NCBI RefSeq assembly: GCF_002018365.1
Contig: NZ_MVKX01000010.1
Coordinates: 78,393 to 142,392 of the forward strand
DNA from: Acinetobacter amyesii
GTDB lineage: Bacteria; Pseudomonadota; Gammaproteobacteria; Pseudomonadales; Moraxellaceae
Length of the DNA: 64,000 nucleotides
Reading direction: 5' to 3'
The notes beneath the pieces are model-generated. The model did no database searches and was not told where the DNA came from. It was given only the letters and a program-made list of their open reading frames with translations. Positions 20,447 to 28,912 of the stretch are shown piece after piece (within the stretch, counting starts at the first letter, position 1; every line of letters begins with the position of its first letter). The translations under genes were made by a program, and so were the position numbers.

Positions 20447-20767
20447 TTAACCCTCTTTTTTCTTTTGCTTAGGTTTGAACATTTCTAGCATACGTGCAGT
20501 CACCGCAAAGCCACCAAAAATGTTGATACTTGCAAGGAAAACGGCAATCGCACCTAAAATACTCACCACGTTAATGCTTTGGAACTGTACGCTTGCATCC
20601 ACAATACCTGGGATACCAACGGTTTGAATCATCGCACCAACGATAATGATCGATGACAACGCATTGGTTACAGCCATTAATGGTGTATGTAGTGCAGGTG
20701 TTACCCCCCAAACCACGTAGTAACCAACAAAGATTGCCAAGACAAAAATAGTAATCGTTTCAACCAT
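20447..20767 (-). CDS. pntAb: NAD(P) transhydrogenase subunit alpha part 2 (membrane dII)
   Basis: 106-residue membrane domain that in E. coli is the C-terminal part of PntA. Three hydrophobic helices are visible, including the family sequence [13 protein letters not shown] and the phrase [16 protein letters not shown] near the end. The gene lies between alpha-1 and pntB with 11- and 3-base gaps, so the operon is of the split-alpha type common in Acinetobacter and alphaproteobacteria. Confidence 0.95.
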   Translation of the reverse strand: MVETITIFVLAIFVGYYVVWGVTPALHTPLMAVTNALSSIIIVGAMIQTVGIPGIVDASVQFQSINVVSILGAIAVFLASINIFGGFAVTARMLEMFKPKQKKKEG

Positions 20768-20778
20768 GATGATTCTCC

Positions 20779-21906
20779 TTAACCACGTTTCAGCAGCACT
20801 TGGCCGCCATGAGTGACAAGTAGTGCTTTTTGAATTTCTTCTTCAGGGTTAATCGCGAAGTTCTTTTCGCTATCAAACATGGTTTCAATGAAATTCAAAA
20901 CGTTACGTGCGTACAGTGCCGACGCTTCAGTCGAAACTGTTGAAGGAATATTTGGAATACCAAGAATTTTTACACCATTGGCAGTCACAACATTTTCGCC
21001 GCAGACAGAACCTTCAACGTTACCGCCAGTTTCAACCGCCATATCTAAAATGATTGAGCCCGGTTTCATTTTGGCAACGGTTTCTGCTTTGATTAAACGT
21101 GGTGCATCACGACCCGGCAATAATGCAGTCGTAATCACGATGTCAGCATTCGATACGGCTTTATCAACAATAATCGCTTGGTCACGAATGTAGTCTTCAC
21201 CCGGCATCCAGCCATAACCATTTTTCGCAGCATCAGCTGCTTTTTGTTGCTCTTCTGGTGACATTGGTACGTCTAACCATTTACCACCCAAAGATTCAAC
21301 TTGGTCACGTGCTGTAGGACGTAAGTCAGTTGCTTCAACTACGGCACCTAAACGTTTCGCTGTTGCAATGGCTTGTAAGCCTGCGACACCTACGCCCATG
21401 ATCACAACACGTGCAGGTTTTACTGTACCTGCTGCTGTCATCAGCATTGGGAACATACGTTGATATTCTGCCGCAGCCAAAAGCACAGATTTATAACCTG
21501 AAAGGTTGGCTTGAGATGAAAGTACGTCCATGTTTTGCGCACGAGATAGGGTTCGTGGCAAAAGTTCCAATGCAAATGCAGACACGTTTTGTGACGCAAA
21601 TTGGTCAAGTTCGGTGTTGCGGTAAGGGTCAAACATCCCAACAACGGTGGTACCCGCTGTGAGTTTTTGAATTTCGTCACCTTTAGGCGCACGAACTTTC
21701 AAAATCATTTGACTACCGGTATAGGCATCATCCGTAATTTTGGCACCAACTTGTTCATAGGCGCTATCGATGTAAGCAGCGTTTACCCCTGCTCCACGTT
21801 CAATAACAACGCTATGACCAGCGCTGATCAACTTCTTTACTGTTTCAGGCGTCGCAGCGACGCGATTTTCACCGACAACAGTTTCGGCTGGAATTCCGAT
21901 CTGCAT
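20779..21906 (-). CDS. pntAa: NAD(P) transhydrogenase subunit alpha part 1 (NAD-binding dI)
   Basis: Soluble NAD(H)-binding domain of 375 residues. Landmarks are the N-terminal [15 protein letters not shown], the mobile-loop region, [24 protein letters not shown] (Rossmann fingerprint near residue 166), and [12 protein letters not shown]. Start at ATG 21906 after TTGAGGAACGCTC. The leader holds an ACATCGC/GCGATGT inverted repeat at 21939-21957, about 30 bases upstream, of unknown function. Confidence 0.96.
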   Translation of the reverse strand: MQIGIPAETVVGENRVAATPETVKKLISAGHSVVIERGAGVNAAYIDSAYEQVGAKITDDAYTGSQMILKVRAPKGDEIQKLTAGTTVVGMFDPYRNTELDQFASQNVSAFALELLPRTLSRAQNMDVLSSQANLSGYKSVLLAAAEYQRMFPMLMTAAGTVKPARVVIMGVGVAGLQAIATAKRLGAVVEATDLRPTARDQVESLGGKWLDVPMSPEEQQKAADAAKNGYGWMPGEDYIRDQAIIVDKAVSNADIVITTALLPGRDAPRLIKAETVAKMKPGSIILDMAVETGGNVEGSVCGENVVTANGVKILGIPNIPSTVSTEASALYARNVLNFIETMFDSEKNFAINPEEEIQKALLVTHGGQVLLKRG

Positions 21907-22847
21907 GAGCGTTCCTCAAGCTAATTTTTCTTAAGTAAACATCGCAATCCGCGATGTCTCCCCTCAGGATGTGTTTTTGTACAATTTTTGGATTCTAATT
22001 GAACTTTTTTAAAATACTACCCAATATTTATTTAATAAATACCCATATTTTGAACTCATGATTCATGAAAAGAATGGTGCGATATTTCATTTATTCAGTT
22101 TTATTTGTCGATTTATTACTCATTTTTATCCTATTTATAACTTTTTAATATTACTTAAGACCAAAAACATAAATAATCTCGCTAGTTTTAGTGCAAATTG
22201 TTTCACTGCGTTGATCATTGTGACATTTTCATTCAACACACAATAACCTGAACGTGTCGTGAAAAATCGACTTAAGTCAGGTAAAGCCACTCTTTCATTT
22301 AGACTGCATCAGCTCGTTGACTCATTTGACAGTTTTGACGTGCTGACTGGTGTTGAAAACTGACTTATTTCTAACACAGTCTCGTCAAATCGGTCAGCTT
22401 GAATGTCCGATGAATTTTTGTGCACTTTTCGGGTTTATTGAGATCTTGCCCTCCCCACCTGATGCTTCGCCTTAAGTCTTAGAATTGACTTTTTTAGCTA
22501 AAAAAATAATTTTTTGAATATTTAGCATCATGATATCGCTACTGACTTTCTATCCCTAAAAAACACTATTGCACCATTTATGTGCAATTTTCACCTTAAA
22601 TGTTTCAGCCTGATATATTTGACCTGCCGAGTCATGTTGAGATTAAAAATTTCAAAACCAAATTGGTCATTTCTTCCGCTGTTTTTCATGTTTGATCTAG
22701 CAATCCCTTATGCATAAAGGAATAAGTACTATTCTTTTTTTGCATTTTTACTCACACGATGCATTTTTTATAATCAAAATGACAGTTCAAACTTATCGGA
22801 ACAATGCTGTCGAATTCATTCAGTCGTCATGAGGCATACCTTAACTT
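21907..22847. other. 941-bp AT-rich intergenic region
   Basis: No convincing gene is visible on either strand. It must hold the pnt promoter at its left end and the EamA-transporter promoter at its right end; a TATAAT at 22769-22774 is a candidate -10 element for the latter. There are several TGACTT/AAGTCA words, including the perfect palindrome GACTTAAGTC near 22269, but no regular spacing. I see no tRNA or recognised riboswitch. Confidence 0.6.
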
Positions 22848-23765
22848 ATGTCAAGAAATCTTAGTCCGCACTTCATCGGTGCAATTTTTGCGCTGATTGC
22901 TGCCTTCTTGTTTAGTACCAAAGCGATTTTTATTAAGCAAGCCTATGCACTTTCTCCTCTTGTCGATGCCACAGTCCTCATGGCTTTACGCATGATGAGT
23001 GCATTGCCGTTTTTCTTGGTCATTGCATGGCTGAGTCGACGTTCTTATCAAACGATTCAACGAAAAGATTGGGTGCTCTTGCTCATTTCAGGTTTAATCG
23101 GCTATTACTTTTCGAGCTGGCTCGACTTCCGTGGCTTGATGTATATCAGTGCTTCGCTTGAACGGATTATTCTTTTTTTATACCCCACATTAACCGTACT
23201 GGCTTCCGCTGTTTTATTCAAAAAGCCACTGAGTTTTAAAACCATCCTTGCCCTGATTTTAAGTTATGGCGGAACAGTGTTAGTGATGCTACAAGAACAA
23301 AATGCCACACCACATGATCAGTACTTTTGGCTCGGATGTAGTTTGGTTTTTGCCAGCGCCGTGTTATTTGCGATTTATTTATTACTCACGCCAGGCCTCA
23401 TGCAAAAGTTTGGTTCTTTACACTTTACTGGTCTAGCCCTGAGCATAGCCTGCGTTGGGACGATTATTCATTTTCTATTTGCAACACCGCAGCCCATTGC
23501 CTTGCTTCAACAACTTCCGTATCAAGTCTGGCTATATGGTTTAGCGCTAGGGCTATTGGTTACCGTGCTTCCAACTATTTTGATGATGCAAAGTATCGTC
23601 CGACTGGGGGCTGCACAATCGGCCATGATTGCCTCTATCGGGCCCATTTTAACGATTTTACTGGCCGTCGCTTTACTGAATGAACACTTAAACCTATGGC
23701 AATGGGTCGGTTGTGGTCTGAATATGTTGGGTGTCTTAATGATCAGTCTCAGTAAGAAATCCTAA
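22848..23765 (+). CDS. DMT-superfamily transporter (EamA domain)
   Basis: Inner-membrane transporter of 305 residues with ten predicted helices arranged as two five-helix EamA repeats. The first repeat opens with AIFALIAAFLFSTKAIFIK, and the second ends in SIGPILTILLAVALLNEHLN, the usual signature of the last helices. Substrate cannot be inferred; relatives export amino acids or metabolites. Start at ATG 22848, with a GAGG 13 bases upstream. The MFS gene follows 123 bases downstream on the same strand. Confidence 0.88.
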   Translation: MSRNLSPHFIGAIFALIAAFLFSTKAIFIKQAYALSPLVDATVLMALRMMSALPFFLVIAWLSRRSYQTIQRKDWVLLLISGLIGYYFSSWLDFRGLMYISASLERIILFLYPTLTVLASAVLFKKPLSFKTILALILSYGGTVLVMLQEQNATPHDQYFWLGCSLVFASAVLFAIYLLLTPGLMQKFGSLHFTGLALSIACVGTIIHFLFATPQPIALLQQLPYQVWLYGLALGLLVTVLPTILMMQSIVRLGAAQSAMIASIGPILTILLAVALLNEHLNLWQWVGCGLNMLGVLMISLSKKS

Positions 23766-23888
23766 ACGCGTACGTGGATACTATTCACAGAGAAACACTT
23801 TAAGACCGGTTTGATTTTCCTTATAGTGACCACAACAGCGTGGCAGCAAATTCTTTGCATACGCTTCCGCCCAAAATCTGGACAATTT

Positions 23889-25085
23889 ATGAAAGCCTCG
23901 ATCGACATTAGCCATGATAAAACCCTATTGTGGCTTATGGCTGCTGCATGTGGTTTGTGTGCGGGTGCCAATTATTATTGCCAACCTTTAGTGGCCTCTA
24001 TCCAACAAAGCTTTCAAATTCCACAATCTGAAGTGGCGCTAACCGTCACCTTTGCGCAAATTTCTTATGCTTTGGGTCTACTGTTTATTGTGCCGATTGG
24101 CGATATTGTGAATAAAGCCAAATTTATTCCATTACTCATGCTTGGTGCGACTGTCGGTTTAGCCCTCTGTGCTTTTTCGACCAATCTATACATGCTTTGG
24201 GCAGGAACCATTATCACCGGGCTATTTTCAGTGGCTGCTCAGGTCCTCATCCCTTTGGTCACTGTTGCGATACGACCTGAAAAAATTGGGGCTGTTGTTG
24301 GCTTTTTAATGAGTGGGCTATTGGTCGGCATTCTGTTATCAACCAGTCTCTCTGGCTTATTGTCCTATCTGTTTCATTGGAAATCGATTTACATCCTCAG
24401 TGCGCTCTTGATGTTGGTATTAGCCGTCTTACTCAAGAAGCGTCTGCCCGTGGTTAGCATCACACGGATGCCCTACAGCCAAGTTTTCCAGTCAATGGGC
24501 GCATTACTCAAACATGAGCCACGGTTAATTTTCCGATCTCTGATTGGGGGCTGTGTCTTTGCTGCGATGAGTATGCTGTTTTCCACAATTGCCATGTTAC
24601 TGACTGAGCCACCTTTTCATTTGGCAGATGTTTGGGTCGGTGTTGTAACGTTAGTTGGTGTGTTTGGTGCCCTATCGACACAATGGATTGGGCGTTGGGC
24701 GGATTTAGGTTTCAACCGAAAATTAACCTGGCTCGGTTGCAGCATCTTAGCCCTCAGTTGGGGACTGCTGTATTTGGGTGGATCATCACTTGCCTTTTAT
24801 ATTTTGGGCTATGGTTTAATCAACCTAGGTTTGGCAATGGTACATAGCTGTAATCAAAATATTATTTTCCAACTCAACCCGATTGCACGCTCTCGAATCA
24901 ATTCAATTTACATGACTTTTTATTTTGTCGGTGGTGCATGTGGTTCAGCTTTGGGCGTATTTGCATGGCATCATGGCGGCTGGACCACCACCTGCATGAC
25001 AGGGATTGCCTTAGTCATTGCTGCTGGTTTTTTTGTATTGATCGATCAACTCTATACTTCGCGGCAACTAAAATATCCACAATGA
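23889..25085 (+). CDS. MFS transporter (drug/metabolite efflux type)
   Basis: 398-residue major facilitator with twelve predicted helices. It opens with MKASIDISHDKTLLWLMAAA, and the first transmembrane region contains AGANYYCQPLVASI, a phrase seen in a group of bacterial MFS exporters related to YnfM/NepI. The loop-2 region VPIGDIVNKAKFIPL fits motif A. An in-frame ATG at 23811 would add 26 residues with no similarity to the family, so 23889 is chosen. Substrate unknown. Confidence 0.85.
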   Translation: MKASIDISHDKTLLWLMAAACGLCAGANYYCQPLVASIQQSFQIPQSEVALTVTFAQISYALGLLFIVPIGDIVNKAKFIPLLMLGATVGLALCAFSTNLYMLWAGTIITGLFSVAAQVLIPLVTVAIRPEKIGAVVGFLMSGLLVGILLSTSLSGLLSYLFHWKSIYILSALLMLVLAVLLKKRLPVVSITRMPYSQVFQSMGALLKHEPRLIFRSLIGGCVFAAMSMLFSTIAMLLTEPPFHLADVWVGVVTLVGVFGALSTQWIGRWADLGFNRKLTWLGCSILALSWGLLYLGGSSLAFYILGYGLINLGLAMVHSCNQNIIFQLNPIARSRINSIYMTFYFVGGACGSALGVFAWHHGGWTTTCMTGIALVIAAGFFVLIDQLYTSRQLKYPQ

Positions 25086-25102
25086 GAAGTATTCATCACC
25101 GC

Positions 25103-25131
25103 AATAAAGCCACAATAAGTGGCTTTATTTT
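25103..25131. terminator. Bidirectional terminator between convergent genes
   Basis: An 11-bp perfect stem AATAAAGCCAC/GTGGCTTTATT with a 5-nt loop has T-rich tails on both sides. It serves the MFS gene on the plus strand and the HEPN-like gene on the minus strand. Confidence 0.88.
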
Positions 25132-25137
25132 TGCAAA

Positions 25138-25782
25138 TTAACTGACCTGCACCACGGGATAAAAGGGTTTGCCTAAATCCAAGGTTTCTGCATTTTCCAA
25201 AAGAATCACCATAAACACCGGTAAGAGTGCCGACAGTATTGTGCAGCCATCTTGAAGCTGTTTCCGATTGACCGAACTTTTATAGGTCGCGCCGCCATGA
25301 ACCATTTGATTGCGTAGCGTATACATGCGATTGAACAGCACCATTAAAATATCAACGGAATCTTTTTCTTTAAGCGCGCGTAGTACTTTCTGTTTTTCAT
25401 GCGCCAGGCCCTCTTTGCATGCGTCATGGCTAATTTTTTGATTTTGATAATCCCAAAAGCCCTGATAAACATAGGGATTATCTAAAAATAACCGTATCGG
25501 CTGACTAAAACGCTCCCATAAAATATTATAGATTTTATGCTCTGTATCCTTTTGGCAAATCACATATAAAAACTGCCTTAAGCTTTGCTTGTCCTGCGCA
25601 ATCTGTAAGTCTTGCGCGTATATTGCGTTGAAGGACACCCATAAACTGATAAATTGCAAATCGAGGTCATCTTGAAGATCAATCGACTTTTTCAGCCAAC
25701 TTAAACCTCGATGAATGCGTAAATTAAATTGGTCGGTATGTTCCGACTTTTTACTTTTGAATATTTCTTCAAGTAGCATCAT
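25138..25782 (-). CDS. HEPN-like domain protein
   Basis: 214-residue, mostly helical, soluble protein. The C-terminal half contains NRMYTLRNQMVHGGATYKS, which matches the R-x4-H (RNxxxH) motif of HEPN-fold proteins, many of which are ribonucleases or scaffold proteins. The preceding region (FISLWVSFNAIYAQD) resembles the Apea-like HEPN subgroup. No partner nucleotidyltransferase or antitoxin lies beside it. RNase activity is an inference from the motif only, since many HEPN proteins of this subgroup are uncharacterised. Confidence 0.6.
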   Translation of the reverse strand: MMLLEEIFKSKKSEHTDQFNLRIHRGLSWLKKSIDLQDDLDLQFISLWVSFNAIYAQDLQIAQDKQSLRQFLYVICQKDTEHKIYNILWERFSQPIRLFLDNPYVYQGFWDYQNQKISHDACKEGLAHEKQKVLRALKEKDSVDILMVLFNRMYTLRNQMVHGGATYKSSVNRKQLQDGCTILSALLPVFMVILLENAETLDLGKPFYPVVQVS

Positions 25783-25879
25783 GCCTGCTAAATTCCAATG
25801 GATAATTCGTTTATTTTTCTACCATTTGAACTTAGCGCAATTGTTTACCGGCATGCAATAAAAATATCTCTGTATTCAA

Positions 25880-26293
25880 CTATTTGGTCTCATCTTGTGT
25901 GAGATAGGTATAACGTTCTAACTGATCATTTTCATCAAAAATCAATTCATAAGACATTTTCTTTCCGTTAAAAACGGATTCGGCAGGTGTTCCTAAAAGT
26001 TCCCATAAACCCACAGTCGCCACATCTGCCGCACCATGCCAAAACGCACGTCCCACTTTACTTGCAGTCGAATAACCTTGGGTAAAGGTATAAATTTCAT
26101 GGCGTTTGCCATTTTTATATTCAGAGGTGATCGGTGCGCCAAATTCAGCAATCACCAAGTTACGAGACAGGCCGCGTTGAATCATTTCGGTATTTTTCTT
26201 GCTCGGCTGCTTGCTTGCCATAACAACTGAACAGCCTGTTGTTCCTGACAATGTGAAAACTAAAGCTAATCCTAAGCAGGTTTGTTTCATCAT
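25880..26293 (-). CDS. Predicted lipoprotein, BamE/SmpA-like fold
   Basis: 137 residues with a signal peptide and lipobox LSGTTGC (Cys at about 21), so it is likely an outer-membrane or periplasmic lipoprotein. The region MIQRGLSRNLVIAEFGAP followed by YTFTQGYS resembles the BamE/OmlA pattern, in which a helix pair is followed by a small beta-sheet. It is not BamE itself, since the canonical BamE motifs are weak. Standalone gene, preceded by an AT-rich region. Confidence 0.6.
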   Translation of the reverse strand: MMKQTCLGLALVFTLSGTTGCSVVMASKQPSKKNTEMIQRGLSRNLVIAEFGAPITSEYKNGKRHEIYTFTQGYSTASKVGRAFWHGAADVATVGLWELLGTPAESVFNGKKMSYELIFDENDQLERYTYLTQDETK

Positions 26294-26477
26294 GTGGTAT
26301 TCCCCAAATTCTTCACATTTCTATTTTTAATTTTTTGATTTTCATCTGCTGTTGATCTTAATTGTTTCTTTCATCTTTTTCATTTTTTTATACGACTATT
26401 CGTCTGATTTTTAGAATGATTAACACTTTAAAAATTCACATTTATGAAGGGTTAGACTAAATAATGCTTTAAGTTAA

Positions 26478-27893
26478 TTATTGTTCTGTTGGTGACGAAG
26501 TCGGTGGAACAAACCAGTTTTTCCAAGAGCTACTGTGGCGAGTTTCAATTGCAACGGTAGGGATGAGCTCTTGCTTCAGCATTTTTTCTTGACCAACGGC
26601 TTTCGCCAACCGAGCTTTGACCGAGTGTATGCACTCACGGTCTTCAAACTCACAGCGGTCAAGGTTGGAGCCACCACAGGGTCCATTGGCTAATCCTTTT
26701 GGGCAGGTTTCAGGACAAATATATAAGGTTTCACCTAAACGACATTGTCCGCAACTTTCACAGCCCACGATGCCATGTTTACTGATAAATTCTGTTTGCA
26801 GCAAGGCTGCATCAGCTTTCGGTTTTTGCCATAATTTGGCCGAAAAAATATAAGATCCCGCCCCTTTGGCCAGTTTTGAACTAAAAAATAACTCATGCAT
26901 AACATGCATACTTTTATATTTCAAAACTTGTTCAATTGGAGCCTTATGGTTATTTGCTCCCGTCGGTTGGAAGTTCACCTCAACACTTGAGCGCCAAAGC
27001 ATTTTCCATTTTGCTAAACATTGTTCATACGTTAATTTCGCAAATTGCAAAATTGCTTTTTGCAACTTCTCTTGTTCTTCCGCTTTATGACAAGCCGATA
27101 AATGAACCCCTGCATAGCCCAATTGCTGACACATTAAAATTTGTAAGGCACATCGGGCATAGACATTTTGTTCAGCTTGTATGGCATCAGTTTGCTGTTC
27201 TTGTTGCAAAAAATTTAATACATCTGCTGAAAGCACGATGCCTGCAACTTTTTGCTTGGCCATAAAACGGGCACGGGCAAATGTCAGCGGCATGACACAA
27301 GCCAATACAGGTACACGTGGATAATATTGCTGCATATAGCGTTGGTAACTGCTCAACACATCCATGTCAAAGCCCAACTGTGTAATCACATAGTCAGCGC
27401 CAGCTTGAATTTTTTTATTCAGTTTAAAATACTGCGCATCCTTTTCTGCTTCTGCATATTTAAAAGGATTAAACGCCACCCCTAAATAAAACCCGCCAAA
27501 GTCTTTGGCTGCCATGACTTGATTCACAGACTCTAAATAACGACTCCGTAAACTCGGATCATTTGCCCCATCCTGATGCTGCTTCAACTTATCACCACTG
27601 AGCAAGAGTAAATTCTCTACACCGTGCTGCTGAGCATCTTTCAGAAAAGTTTGAAAATCTGAGATATCTCGACCTTTCCCCGAATAATGCAGAATTTTTT
27701 CAATGCTTTGAGGGTAGTCATGCAATGCTTCCAAAGGAGCAATATCCGTGTCACTTTGTACTCGGTCAGCCAATGTCATGCACACAGGAAAGCCCGCAAA
27801 TGTCTTTGGGACGAGATGCGGTTTTTGCGTCGTTAGATATTCTAACGAGATACAAAACTGGCGTTGCAATAGATATTGGGAAAATAAAGACAT
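26478..27893 (-). CDS. Methylenetetrahydrofolate reductase-like protein with Cys-rich C-terminal domain
   Basis: 471 residues. The N-terminal ~300 residues look like the MTHFR TIM barrel (GADYVITQLGFDMDVL, VPVLACVMPLTFARARF), and the C terminus is the MTHFR-C domain with many cysteines: CESCGQCRLGE, CPETCPKGLANGPCGG, CEFEDRECI. Such domains bind metal or an iron-sulfur cluster in C1 metabolism. The N-terminal catalytic motifs of true MetF are not obvious, so it may be a methyltransferase-associated or demethylation-linked folate protein rather than the methionine-pathway enzyme. It is the last chromosomal gene before the dusA island. Confidence 0.75.
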   Translation of the reverse strand: MSLFSQYLLQRQFCISLEYLTTQKPHLVPKTFAGFPVCMTLADRVQSDTDIAPLEALHDYPQSIEKILHYSGKGRDISDFQTFLKDAQQHGVENLLLLSGDKLKQHQDGANDPSLRSRYLESVNQVMAAKDFGGFYLGVAFNPFKYAEAEKDAQYFKLNKKIQAGADYVITQLGFDMDVLSSYQRYMQQYYPRVPVLACVMPLTFARARFMAKQKVAGIVLSADVLNFLQQEQQTDAIQAEQNVYARCALQILMCQQLGYAGVHLSACHKAEEQEKLQKAILQFAKLTYEQCLAKWKMLWRSSVEVNFQPTGANNHKAPIEQVLKYKSMHVMHELFFSSKLAKGAGSYIFSAKLWQKPKADAALLQTEFISKHGIVGCESCGQCRLGETLYICPETCPKGLANGPCGGSNLDRCEFEDRECIHSVKARLAKAVGQEKMLKQELIPTVAIETRHSSSWKNWFVPPTSSPTEQ

Positions 27894-28177
27894 ATAGGTA
27901 GGCAGTTAAATCTGCTGAGAAACCATACAATAAATTTTATAAAATTATAGATTAATCACATAAAAATTTAAATTACTTAAGCCTCACTTCCGACTCTTTC
28001 TAGCCTGACTTTGAATACGCCACACTAGCAAGACCATGCCCCAAACCACAATTTATGCTAATATTGCGCGCGTCTTGAAATGCGGTTTTTTTCATCGTAT
28101 TTCGGACTGCTTTTGGTATTTCTTCACCATTTTCCATTTCGTTCTTCCATCTTGTTCTTTTAAGGCGTGTTTTTTTA

Positions 28178-28264
28178 ATGACTGATCTCCAACCCATTGA
28201 AAATAAACTTCAACCACGAATTAGTGTTGCGCCAATGATGGATTGGACAATTGAATGCAATTAA
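28178..28264 (+). pseudogene. dusA: Orphaned 5' end of the resident dusA
   Basis: A 28-codon frame starts MTDLQPIENKLQP, then RISVAPMMDWT, and then runs into island DNA (IECN, stop). The shared peptide is the dusA start; the intact dusA begins at 45632. This is the original dusA start and promoter, cut off from the gene body by integration. The island-derived copy restores a full dusA on the other side. The fragment may still be transcribed from its old promoter, which could read into the island's left end. Confidence 0.93.
28217..28248. repeat. attL, left copy of the 32-bp dusA attachment repeat
   Basis: It matches 45671-45702 at 30 of 32 positions. Both differences are at third codon positions (ATT/ATC and CCA/CCG), so the coded peptide RISVAPMMDWT is identical. 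The longest exact block is the 14 bases ATGATGGATTGGAC (28235-28248), and the crossover probably lies in an exact block. Confidence 0.9.
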
Positions 28265-28303
28265 CCAATAAATATCAATGATTTACAAATAAACAAAAAT
28301 CCA

Positions 28304-28316
28304 ATGGCGTAAATTA
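28304..28316. promoter_or_regulatory. Putative integrase arm-type site, left end
   Basis: ATGGCGTAAATTA at 56 bases inside attL matches ATGGCGTAAATCA at 45541-45553 near attR in 12 of 13 positions. A GGTGTAA/TTACACC inverted repeat follows at 28317-28342. Position and similarity to the right-end repeats suggest integrase or excisionase binding. Confidence 0.5.
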
Positions 28317-28342
28317 GGTGTAAAAAATAATACAATTACACC

Positions 28343-28554
28343 ACTATGGACATACCATTGAGTATAAGGATCAAACTAGATCGAGAGATTCCCTCGATTG
28401 ATTAAAGCTTGATTGTAGTAGGACTAGTTGGTTGTGCGATAGATTTAAGGTGCGGACTTATTCATCTAGGAAGTATATTGCTGAATAAGCCTTTAGCAGA
28501 GATTTTTGCAACAAAGCCCAGGAAAACTATTGATTTCAATACTACGGAAATTCG
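28343..28554. other. Left-end noncoding DNA with possible IS terminal remnant
   Basis: No gene is seen. The segment ending in GAGATTTTTGCAACAAAGCC (28499-28518) resembles the terminal inverted repeat of IS families that read GGCTTTGTTGCAAAAATC on the other strand. No matching second end or transposase is visible, so this is at most a solo IS end. Confidence 0.3.
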
Positions 28555-28662
28555 TCAGTGGAATATTAGTCGCCCCCCCTTTTCATAACGTAGCTCATTA
28601 ATTTGAGCTACGATTTTACGCAGCTCTTTATAAGCAATGACAAGGAAATTTCCAGATCCCAT
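28555..28662 (-). pseudogene. Fragment of an N6-adenine DNA methyltransferase (motif I region)
   Basis: A 35-codon minus-strand frame reads GSGNFLVIAYKELRKI, which matches the SAM-binding motif I and following helix (PACGSGNFL-type) of large adenine methyltransferases such as those of type IIG, ISP and DISARM systems. The preceding DPAC residues are lost, and the frame ends after ELRYEKGGRL. Another short frame directly upstream (28663-28743) may belong to the same decayed gene. It is a scar of an older defence gene, not a working enzyme. Confidence 0.55.
28589..28612. repeat. 9-bp perfect inverted repeat in the island left end
   Basis: CGTAGCTCA and its exact complement are separated by TTAATT. 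It falls inside the methyltransferase fragment, so the symmetry may be coincidental to coding sequence. There is no T run to make it a terminator. Confidence 0.4.
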
Positions 28663-28855
28663 TCACCCGTAACATTCATCACTGGTGACAACGTTTTTAG
28701 GCCTGAATTTCTCTGCATTGTAGGCGATTTCCAAGTTGTCCATAGGTTACCATTTTAAGTGGTGACATTTCAGTGTTTTTTGTCACCACCCCATTCGACT
28801 ATTCACAATTGTTAAACCCAATATTCTAGCAAGCAATTACTAGGAGATATTCTCT

Positions 28856-28912
28856 ATGCTCAAATATACCGCGAAGCAATTTGAGCTAGAGATTCCTGCG
28901 CACTGGTTGTGA
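28856..28912 (+). pseudogene. 18-codon truncated gene start
   Basis: ATG at 28856 follows a good AGGAGATATTCTCT ribosome-binding context and opens MLKYTAKQFELEIPAHWL before a TGA that abuts the convergent res stop codon. The strong start and abrupt end suggest the 5' remnant of a lost gene, cut when the res gene arrived. A real mini-gene cannot be excluded. Confidence 0.35.

Noticed and set aside
22058..22246. 62-codon frame in the 0.94-kb gap
   Set aside because: No ribosome-binding site, extremely AT-rich and hydrophobic by composition; no family resemblance.
25138..25782. HEPN/MNT toxin-antitoxin pair
   Set aside because: No adjacent nucleotidyltransferase-like gene, so a two-gene toxin-antitoxin call is not supported.
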